A stretch of DNA of 64,000 nt from Balanoglossus misakiensis. Its lineage: Eukaryota; Hemichordata. The stretch lies in contig CM082579.2 of assembly GCA_040954595.2 (NCBI GenBank), positions 10,664,001 to 10,728,000 of the forward strand, written 5' to 3'. The notes beneath the pieces were generated by a model that was given only the letters and a program-made list of their open reading frames with translations, made no database searches and was not told the origin of the DNA. How positions within the stretch are numbered: position 1 is the first letter of the stretch; each line of letters starts with the position of its first letter. The translations under genes were made by a program, and so were the position numbers. Of the stretch, positions 23,748 through 35,700 are shown piece after piece.

Positions 23748-26700
23748 CTACAACCCGGCACCAAATGCCAACTTGAATGCTATTTCAATGGAATTCTGAG
23801 TTGCGGATTCGTGATAACAGACGTAGATTTCTCTGGCAAATGGTTCTCCATACTGTCGCCTGTGATTAGAGAAGAAGAAGAAAAAAACAACGGTCATTGT
23901 TAATTAAAGCAATGATCTCTCATCTTTTTGCCTGAGGCCAAATAAAAAAAAATGTGCTGCTCTGATTACATGGTTTTCAAAACTAGGGTAGGTAGGTAGG
24001 GAAATTTTTTTATTTTGCGATTTTATTTTATTTCACTGGCCGCCAGTATAGAAGAATGACGTCATAGTGTGATCATTTTAGCAAAAATATACAGGTTGCC
24101 AACGTGAGACTTATTATTAAACCACAATATTGTCAGCTACAATTTGATTAGAAATGATTTCTTCTCTTTAATTTCATGCGTTCAGAAACTTACCCAACAA
24201 CCCAGTATTGCATTGTGGGTGTTTTTTTCTTGGGTTCTGTGGTATTCTCTGAGTGACTCTGAAGTAGGATGCCATGCTCTTTTATGACACGTAGGCTCTT
24301 GTTGCAATTGAATCGGACATTTTGCGACCTTTTGGACTGTAGAGAGAAAAGATCAATGCAATTAGTTCACAATAGATTTCATCAAAGGCAATGTTTATTC
24401 ACAATAAAAAATGAAGTCATTTGGAAGGAACTGTAAAACACTTTATTTTCGCGAGCAATAAATTTTCGCGAAATACGCGAGAGCCAAAATAGCGTGAAAA
24501 TAAAAAGTCGCGTAATATTTTTTGAAGATAACGATGCACTGAATGAAAAAAGAGAACACGAAAATTAATATTCACGAAACAGTGGCCCCTCTCGAAAATT
24601 TCAACTCGCGAAAATAAAGTGTTTTACAGTATATTTTCCACAAACAGCAACAGCATGTGACTGTTGTCTTCGACATCCCAATATACGGACACTTTTCTGG
24701 CAGCTATAATAAACTTGACATGAATATGGGAGAACAATGTAACAGCAAACACAACACATTTCCTTCAACACTGTCGAATGCTTAGATACAGACTGGACTG
24801 CTGTATATATAACAGAAGTGGTAACGGCTACAAACCTTGTCTTTGGACTTCATGGATTGTTGGAACAGCTTTCTAATATTCAGACAGCATATCTGGAAGT
24901 TTTTGACCAATGTAGGATGGACAATTCCCCCTAAAATCTGTAAGTCTTTGTGCGTTGGTGTCACAATAATTCCTTGGCCTACATCCAGACTTGCATAGTG
25001 GAACAGAGTATTGTCAGAACCGGCTGAGAGTCTGAAATAGAATCATATTTATTCCTCACACAGTTTAGTATTAATTAAATTAAAGTCAACTACTCTAATA
25101 TGTGCACATTGGATCTCTTGAGACGTAATTTGACCAAAGTACACTTTTAAGAGTTGTTAGAATGTATTTGCTCTCAATAGAAATTAATCTTTTTGAGATC
25201 GGAACTGACAGTACATTGCCATTGCGACCTTCAATACCAGCTGCTGCGCTATTTTAGAAAAAAACTTAAGCTGTAAAAATTGCTGCTCTTGGTCTTGCAC
25301 AAAATTCACATTCATTCTACAGTTTCATTGTCTGTCTGATATGACTTTATGCCAAGTTTCATTGATTTCAGCCGAAAGCCTTTTGCAGTTTTTTATAATG
25401 TAAAAACCTATTTTAGGCAGCCAGAATTAGAGTACTTATACATCTTACATAGCTTTCTACTTTAATTCCAAACTGTTTTGTGACTTACTTGGTAGCAGTG
25501 TAGAGTTCAGTGGCTTCCAGTTCACTCAAACCTTTCCTTAACACTGCCATGTTGAAAGGATCAGGAATTATTCTTTGTTTCCTTGAAGACTGCCAATACA
25601 ATCACAATACAAGTATGAATAGATCGAACTGTGGACTATTTTTCTCTGCTAGACTCAAATGTAACCTGGAGCTATTAGAGCGATCGGATGATAATAACAG
25701 AATCAAAGCCTGGATGTGAATTGAAAACTAGGAGTATAATGATGTGAAATCCAATAACTTAACCTATATGAAGAATCATATTACAGCTTTATCAATACCT
25801 GTGAACTCTGTGATATCATCATTATACATAATAACTGATACGTGCCCATGAATTAGCATAATTGATACCGCAGTTTCTGAATGATTGACAGAGGTTTTCA
25901 AGGCTAAAAAAAATGCAAACTTTATTAGATAATTGAATCACACGCCTGTATACGAATTTTCCTTGGTACACAAACCAAAGGTTTGAAAATTAATAAATAT
26001 TGCCATGTTTATTGTGTAAGTTTGCATTTCTTTGAGCTCTTAAAATTTTCGCAGTTTGAAAGCCTCTGTTATTCACTTGTACATTGTACATTATGCTGGT
26101 TCTTGGACTTGTCCACGTAATAACACGATACATTATCAGTAATAATGTACAGAGATGATGTCACATAACACCCTGGTATTGATGAAGCTATAATATAATA
26201 TACAATAGTAAGAATAATGTACGCCCCAATGACCCATAATAGACGGAGACACATATTTTACTCCATAATTTAGTGTGCTTTCATTCATTATGGGTAAATA
26301 AGGCATACATTATTGTTTAAAAACACTGTATGTGTTTTATATTTATTATGTCGAAATTATTATGACTGTCAGAAAATTGAAAATTGCCTCTTTGTAAGAA
26401 ATTTAATCACTCGTTTTCCTCAGATGTTAACTGAGACAGGAAGGCAGAAAACAGAAAGTGAACAGTGTTGCCTCAGGGCGGGTCTAGTAACCATGACGAC
26501 ACTGTCATACCTTAAACAATGCAGATCCACTGCCACTGCCAGTGGATCCAACAGAACCGACAGATTCGCGCCTTTTGTCGTCCCGTCGTCTGGGTAGAAT
26601 CGGTGTCGATTGTTGACTGTTGGCAGGCGAGTAGGCACTGTCATCACTGGCATCATCCGAGTCTAACTCATAAGCACTACTCCTATTCTTCTGTTTCTCC

Positions 26701-29700
26701 ACAGACGGTGATCCAGATCGTCTCTTGGTACTCTTGGATACCGAGTCTGGTGAAAGTAACTGTTGTTTCTTGCTGGGAGTTACTGAATAACATCAATGAG
26801 TGAGAGAGAGAGAAAGAGAGAGAGAAATCAATCCCCAAATAACCTACAACTTGAGATGAGCCTCGTTGTTTACAACTGCCATCAGTCACTAGCTGCATCA
26901 ACCATTCACTGCACTACATTATAAGTGGACAATTCTGGCAGTCAGGATCGATTTCACTACTGTAGTAGCTTGTGAGGTTCATATATAAATTTTACTTAAA
27001 ATGCTGGAGTTGTTTTTCAAACAAAGTATTTCCTTTTTCATTATGCAGGGCAGCAGTTGTACTTTTTCAAGTAATTTTTTTCTAAATCAATTTTTTTAAA
27101 TCACAAAACAAAAATACACTTCCAGAACTACATGAGAATAATTTTTGTATAAAAGGCTTTCTGTTGATTTATTAGATCTCAGTTAATTTGACCAAGAAAT
27201 TAGTGATCAAAAACATAATCAAACCTCACAAGCTATGACAAGCAACACACGAAGGACAATAATTCTTCATGTTTTGTTGGAGTTCTGTGATATGTCTGAC
27301 TCACATTTCAGCTGAGAGTTGCCATGGAGACGACTGAGCATTGGAGATCCTGGTACCGGGGGCGGAGTACTGGAACCGATTTCTATGGAGCTAGATCGAC
27401 TGCTGAAAAACCAATCAGCTGATGACAATGCCGGTACAGGGATATTGCATAATCTGAAGAACAAAAATTATGATCAAACACGATGAATCGTAAACAGGTT
27501 TAAGGCTAACACGAAAGTAAACTGGATTCACGTTCCATTTGGAACTTGCCAGGTGTATCTTAGAACAGTATGCAAATTACATAGTCCTAGAAGAGAAGTA
27601 AACGTAACCCCCTAATTGCCAAGGAAACAGTCTGAAATAGTTTTCTTGGAAAAGATTATTTTTATAATAAAACAATTTGCAAATTAGCAGTTACTAGTGA
27701 TTGACATGGCACTGCTAGATGTATGTCTATGTTGTCACAATCTTTCACACTCACCAAATTTGACGTAATCATTTTGGAAATGCCTATTATTATAATACTG
27801 TATTGTTTAAGTACAGCCTGATCTTTAAACCCAAGATGACATGTTGCTATTCCCCCACTGCAATATATCCTACCTTTCTTCACATGTACTTGGGATATTG
27901 ATAGACTGCAGATGTTGGAGAGTGGCCTTGGCTTGATCTATGTAGAACGGATCAGGACTTGGATGACCCAATGCCCTGGTGAAAAAAAAAATGAAAAAAA
28001 AAAATTACTAGCTACTTTTTCCCATCTCACTACTAAACATACAACTGGATGCTTTTGAAATAATTCCAATAATTTTCCCACATAGTCACTACATATTCAT
28101 GGATATCACATTGCTGAATGACAATAAATGTTTTAAACATTGTGAATTTCTGGACATCTGGGAGCTCATAGAATATGTTTTACCAGAAGCCTGAATTGTT
28201 CACATTTGTATAATCTTATACAAATCAAAGTTTGAAACTTTCTTTCACATTTTGTTCCTTGAAAACACTTTTGGATAAATCTATCTTAATATTGGGAATT
28301 CACCATGCAAAATTTTGAATGAGAGAGCTAAATGGACTCAGATTGGAAACTCAATATGGCCACCAATCAGAGTTATTTTTATGAAAACATGATGTTGAAT
28401 ATATTTTCTTCTTTGTTTTCAAGAACACTCCTTGCACACATTACTATGATAAAGAAGAGAAAGGGCTGGAGAACTATCAATTCTGAACAATCTCTCCCCA
28501 AGTTGCAAACTACCTTAAATAGTAGGGGTGTTCCTGTTTACCAGTAATAGTTTTAAAGTATTGTTCAAAGTATCTAGCTTGGCAAGATGACAAAGTATAT
28601 TATTACCCACAGGAGATGAATATGTTTACAAAGCGAAAAATTTGACTCTCTGAGTCGAACTTACTTAGCAGCACATCCACCAGCTTCTAGAATCATACAC
28701 AACAAGCCATGTTTCTACAATGAACAAAAATATGTGTCACATTTTTATTTAAGCAGAGAACAAAAAAGTGTGGAAACATAGATTTCTTCTCTGTGATATA
28801 AGTTGTAATTCATAAAAAAACAATGATGAAACAGTGAATGTTAACAATTTTCTAATGTGTTCTCTTACACTACAATTACCCACTCTACAAAAAACTGAGC
28901 CTGTCTAAACTGAACACCATGGGCACTGAAAAAAAATTCAGTTTGCAGAGGTGTCAGTTTATAGAGATTCTTTTAACATGTGAGTCTATGTCAAAGGCCT
29001 TCACTTTAATTTAGAAAGTTAGGTGCATAACATTAAGAAATATATTTCAGCAATGACTTTTCTGAAAAGTAACTAATATCTTGGTGAATGAAAAGTCTTT
29101 TTTACAGCACTACTTACCAGCCCAATAATGAGAAGAAAGTATCTTGCGTCTGTTTGATGACTTCCACCTCCAATTGTTGATGTTCTCTCTTTGTTTGTTG
29201 GGTAAATCTCTCTCCAAATTACTAATTGTCCAATCCTGGCTTCTGCTGACAATGTCAGTAGTCTGTGATATCGACAGTACAGCAATGTATCAATGAAATC
29301 GTCCAGTCCTAAATGGTTGGCCAGTAAGTAACCCTAGGAGAAAAAAAAATAATAAAAAGTTAACATATTCCAAATGAAACCAAAAAAACACTCTGACAAA
29401 TGAATACATTACTGTTAACTTGATAAAAGCATCTGCACACCAAATATCGAGGTTATACGCACAGCGGTTTTCAAGTTTTTGATGTGGACGGACATACAGA
29501 CATACATACATCCATTAATACAGACGCAACCGATCCCATAAGGTCCCATGGTATAAACAAATGGGACCTAAAAATGTGATTCTTACTCTGTGAAAGAGAC
29601 AGGTCCCAACGATGACATATGGCCTTCGGTCGTCGTAGTGTTCGTCAGACTGAAAGATAAAAATTGATAACATGAACAGCCACATGGTCCATACAATACT

Positions 29701-32700
29701 GTAAACCAGAAATTTCGTGACAGGAAATAAAGTGTTTTACAGTATAAATATAAACACAGCATCTTCTTATCCATAAGCAGGCCCTCTTGTACACTACCTG
29801 ACATCTTATTAGTGATATCACTTACCATCTCTGCAAAGTCTGCAGCCTCCAACTCACTCAGCGTACTATCAATGGGGACCTGCAATAAACAATATACAGT
29901 AAAATTAAGACTCTGTCACCTAAAAATCTGTTTTTGTCTGAAATATATTTATAAAAAACAGGGCATATGTAATTTCTGACATGAAAGCTTACATACTGCT
30001 GAACCTCAAACTTTTGTGGAATGACCTTAGGGTGTGTTGTGTTGGTTTGTAAACAGCGCTGTTGAATGCAAACCACGGCATGAGATTTTTGACGATATAG
30101 GTACGTGTAGATTAATTTCTCACCAACCTTGATCTTTTCTGTAAGGTCCAGCCACCGCACTCCTGGCAAGGTATCAACAAAGACTGTAGTACTGCTATCA
30201 AGAGACGGGTTCATGGCATTCTCACCAAGAAGGACACTTTGAAACAGCAACGAAAACAGATGGTCCAGTTTGGCTTGATACAAACTCGGCAAAAAAGCAC
30301 TGAAAGAAAAGACAGTGTTGAGAGTAAAAGGAAATACGATCGGTAAAATTGAAATTAATGTCATTTCTTTTAATTGTGGAATTTTGTCTGTAGTAAATAT
30401 GATTTGAAAAGATTAAATTCTGAAGAATAACAATATCAATTTATTTCACTCACTCGTGTAATGACCCATAGAGTAGGTTGAGTAATCTGACAAAATCTAT
30501 CACAATACGATTGAGTTGCGACACACAGACTTTACTGGCTGGCACTGCAATAACCAGGGCTTCAGGTCCATTCTTGAAGTAACCAACATGAAGCAGTTCT
30601 TTGTTGACAATCACTGTAGAACTGGAATTAAGACACAAAAGAAATCAAATACCACACGACTACAAACTTATGACAAATATGATGGCAGACACTGTGTTAT
30701 GACATAGGCTCTCATTTGGGAATACATATGGCAAATGGCACCCAGAACAGAAAAGTATAAAATTAATTAACAGAGCATATCAATGTTGTGACATCAATAT
30801 GTTCTTTTACATTAATTTGCCTTTTAAAGTGTGTTTTTAAAAAATATTTTCCATAGAAATAAAAGAATTGGAAAAAATTCTTTGATATACAAAAATGAAA
30901 AATACAAAGTTATTATGGATGATATAGTCCCTGTTTGTTCGTAAGTCACTGTTAAGGGAACACTATCTGTAACTTTTGGGTATTGTTTTAGTATTGTCAC
31001 TACATGTACTTAAAAATTGTCTTCAAGTCTGGACTTCCGTGTGTTTGTAAAAAATAACAATGATCGATATACAGGTATACATAGGCAAGTTGACAAGGGT
31101 AAAACTTGATGTGCTGGGATAGGGAGGAGAACAAGAACAAATAGTGAAAAAATAGCCAGAAGTTACAGGTTTTGGAATTTTGATGATCTACATATTAAAA
31201 AGCAGTTGCCATTGAGACTGTATGGCCAAACCTACCTTCTAACTGCTGTACCAGTAACATTCTCTACCATATCACTGATTGTTATAAACATCCCTTGAAT
31301 TTCACTCAATTTTTGAGATGCAACATTCTCCGGATACACATACAACATTTCCTGTTTGAAGAAAAAGAAGTTGTTGTAAAACAGATTCATTGGGTTAAAG
31401 GGACAAACTCTCTCTCTGGCTGCCCTTGTTCCATTAACAGCAAAGTATAAATTAATGTAACAGAACATATCGAGATTTTTATTTGTCCTTTTCCAGGAAA
31501 AAAGATTATTACTGTTCAAATCAACGTGACAACCTTAATTTTTCTATTAATGCATTCTTTTTCTTTATTGAACTCTTGACTAAATTAACTACTACAAAGT
31601 AAATGTTAGATACTCAGCTTTATAAAAAAAAATTATACATAGTTTATAGGGGTTTCCACAAAGTCGTCAATGGGAAAAATGATCTAAGATGATTTCTAGA
31701 AAACCTTCACAACCAATTTCAATAGAAATGATTTCCCTGAAGAAGTCAATTGTTGACAGACAACAACATTTAATCAGTCTATCTGATTAGCCTTTACAAT
31801 GCTGAGGGTCACTCCTAGAACATACTGTAAAACACTTTATTTTCGCGAGATAAAATTTTCGCGATATCGAGAGAGGCCACTGTTTCGCGAGTACTAATTT
31901 TCGCATTCTCTTATTTCATTCACTGCATCGTTATCTTCAAAAAAATTTACGCGACTTTTTATTTTCATGCTATTTTGGCTCTCGTGTATTTCGCAAAAAT
32001 TTATTGCTCGCGAAAATAACGTGTTTTACAGTAAACAGCGCATGATTTTAGGAACAAACTGCATCCACTTTAATATACCTTACCTTACTTTCTTCTGATT
32101 CTTCTAAATCACCAGCCAGAGACAGATACATCGCAACATGCGGCAACTTTTCTAATGAAGTGGTCGTTTCTTGCACTCTTTCACCAGATATTAATTTGAC
32201 GAGACTTCCATTGGGTAGCACTCGTCGTGGTTGTAGAATGGGTCTATCCTTGTGCAGTTCTTGCTTTTCAATTTGAAATATAACCTACAAGTTACATTAA
32301 ACAAAGTTATTATTAAAACCTATAGGGAATTAACTCAATGCTTAATAACCAATTTACCAAGTACATTGTAGTGTACCTCTCAAGGACTTAAAAAAGATAT
32401 ACTTTTTTTGACCAGATTGCAAATTAACTGAAATTGAGTCGAGGACACTTTCCTCCCATTTGACCAACATTGTATAGTCCAGCAAGATGTGCATGCACAT
32501 TGTGTATCAATATACTAATCAACATCCAATATAGGCACTATTGACACAAAACACGTGCGTCATTTTTATGAGATGATACATGGACAGATCTGATGCAGAA
32601 TATTTCTTGGCCCCTGCAAACCAAAGTTCACTACAACTGGATATATTGTATCTAAAAAAAATAGATTCACTGACCAAAATGACAAATATTGCTCAAAAAA

Positions 32701-35700
32701 TCTTACCAGCTCAGGTATTGATATGGTTGATAGTACTCTATCAATATTATCAAAGTTGACTGGTATTCCATTGATAGCCAATAGACAATCTCCTACAGGT
32801 AGAAAGAACATATATTTAAGCAATAACCCCCGCCGCAGGCGGGTATACATGAGATTTTGGTACAATTCGAGACATATAGCACGAGCCGTTAGGCGAGTGC
32901 TATATGGAGCGAATTGTACCCAAATCGAGTGTATACCCGACTGAGGCGGGGGTTATTGCTATTATATTATATCAACAGTTGTTTTTGTGGCAAATCAGTG
33001 TCATTTTCTTACCGAAACGGCGTCAGGAAGAGAAATTACGATCGTGAACCAACATGGCGACGGTGAATGTAAACACGTGCGGCCCGGGCTCGAGCATTAA
33101 ACATAAAGCAGACGCCAAAAAGTGACAAAAGTGCAAAATATTCAGAGCAGAGCAGTTCCAAAATAAAACGTCCGTAAATTCAAGTGTTTTTATGTTATTC
33201 ATTTGGTTTAATCCCGCGCGACTGTGGTATAACCGCACATTTTCCCTGCTGCATGCTAGTTCAGGGGCCCGTTTTACCACTGCCAGCAGTGGTAAAACAG
33301 TATTTTACCATAGCTCTCCTCCAATCATCATCGCAGACGGTAGCATGATATAATATAATACTAAATTTCTTCAGTACAGAACAATAGTCATTGTTACATA
33401 TATGTGCTTTGGTATGACATTGACAAACGTTCTCCGGTATGCACATTTGAGATAATGTCATTCAAGATAATTTTGAATACCTGTAACTATCTCGATAAAC
33501 ATCCAAAACTCGCAAGACTGCCACAGTGACATGTACCTGTACATGTAAAATTTGAAAGCTATCTCTATACTTCTATTGGTATTTTCCACAATAAATTCCT
33601 GCATAGACATGCGTGACTATACCTTTCTTCACGGTTTAATTATGCATGTATTTTACATTACTGGCTTGAATGACAGAATGTAATTACATTAGACATCTTC
33701 TACTAGGAAATATCAGCCACCATTTTTTTTAAAATTCAGCCTTACCCAACCTACCTACACTAATCTGTCCAGACTTCATCGCTATTCCGGTTGGCAGCAA
33801 CCCTTGGACAAAAATCTTGGCGTCATGAGATGCTCGGTCGTATCTCAGATCACTTCTTCTTCTGGGGGAGCCAACTGGCGATGGAGATCTCCTCACTGAA
33901 CACTTTCCCGGAATGATGCCGAACAATTCCTCCAAAACAGACTGGCCACCTATATGAATCCTGTCTTGTGGCAGGAATATACTCACTTCCCGTTGTACTC
34001 CATTTCTTTGAGTCTGTTCTACCTCATAATGACTCGTTGATATGCTGGGATCGGACATACTTAAATGAAGTTTATTTTCCTCTCCGTTCCTTCCTTTGAT
34101 AATTCGTTTGAATTTTTGTAAACCTTTCTTGTCCTTGACTTTGCCGTTTGTAGACAAGGCGCCATTTATGTATGAATTATTGACATCTTGTTGATGCATG
34201 TCATCATCCTGCTCCAAGTAGAATACATCACCATTTTCTTCAACAGCACCAGACCAAGCTTGCTCCACTTCACTGCAATGAAGATGAATACGAGGAATTA
34301 TTTTGATGCGCCCCAAAATCTTCATAATATTTATGTTTCATGAAGAGTAGTACTATGTCATCAGAGACAGATTATAATAATTCTTTGCTATATCCAAGTG
34401 TATGAAAAGGTGTTTTTTTTAATTAAAGAAGAAAATGGGATGTTCAAGTTCTTGTTTTCATACAAATCATGACTTAATTTTTCTCCATGCAGTGAACACA
34501 GAATTTGGCAGCATCTTAGGATTTCAAATTTAGGACAATGAATTTTGCTGTTTCATTAAAAATTCACACAGTGACCCTACAAATTGTTATTTTGAATTTT
34601 AAGACAGAATAAAGTTGCCTTGAGCAAAATAAGACACAAAGAAATAGTTGAAGACCAATTTTTGAGGTTGTACTCATCCCACAGCTTTGTCTCAAAATGA
34701 AAATGAGGCTGATCATGTTAGAAACAACCAATTTTAATTGGACATTTAAGTCTGTACATGTACATATCATATATTTTCACCTGTAAAACAACAGTGCTTT
34801 TTCACTATGACAAATTTTTCACCACAGATCACACCTGACCTTTAGCACAATAAAACAATTAGCAATTTTAATAAAGGAGGGCTTTTAAAAAGAAAGTTAA
34901 TTAGTTTGCTATCTACAGACATTTTCAGTGCGTAAATTAAAATAGGCCTTTCTTTTATTTATTGAAATAAAACTGATTGGGAATTTCTATAAAGCAATTT
35001 TACCTTATGTTACACCATATAATGTATCTCATACTAACTTTTGTCATGATTGCAACGCAGATTAAAATTCATAAAAACAGCATCGTAAATGCCATTTTGA
35101 CTTATTCAATGGTTATCCCTGAGGGCAGTTAGATATGCTAAGTGGGGTTTAAATTTAAGTAAGGCAACTGAAGTAAGTTGTATACTTTTCATTGATACCA
35201 GTATAAAGTAGTTGGAAAATTGGCTTGCTTGGCAATTAATCAAATTGTATAGCATGACGACATTGATACCCCAGGGATATGGGTAATAAAGACCCCTAAA
35301 CTATATAAATAATATCATTTGATACAATATAAAACAGACCTCCAATACATGTACATTGTTCTTTCATTTTCACCGGGCTATAATACTACATCTCAGTGAC
35401 AGTATTTATTTCATAAATTCAGCCAGTTAGTTACAAAAATTTCTGTAAACTGCATTCGGTTTGTAGATCTCAATGCATCAAGAACATTGCTGTCATCGTT
35501 TCGTGATAACTAAGAAGACGAGGCTGTATTGGATGCTTTTTTGTCAACACTGTGATGCATTCAGTTTGTAGATCTCAATGCATCAAGAACATTGCTGTCA
35601 TCGTTTCGTGATAACTAAGAAGACGAGGCTGTATTGGATGCTTTTTGTCAACACTGTGACTTGTTGGCTTTGTACAGAGTAGAAGTTGTTGTATTGAAAG

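Noticed and set aside
29583-30364. Long minus-strand ORFs of 100 and 168 codons taken as whole genes
   Set aside because: They are INTU exons read on into introns; only 29587-29649, 29826-29879 and 30128-30299 are coding.
33729-34325. INTU start at the ATG at 34325 (MKILGRIKII...)
   Set aside because: An acceptor (TTCATTGCAG) at 34273 and an upstream exon at 38389-38537 that supplies exactly two phase bases and an INTU-like acidic N-terminus explain the gene better.
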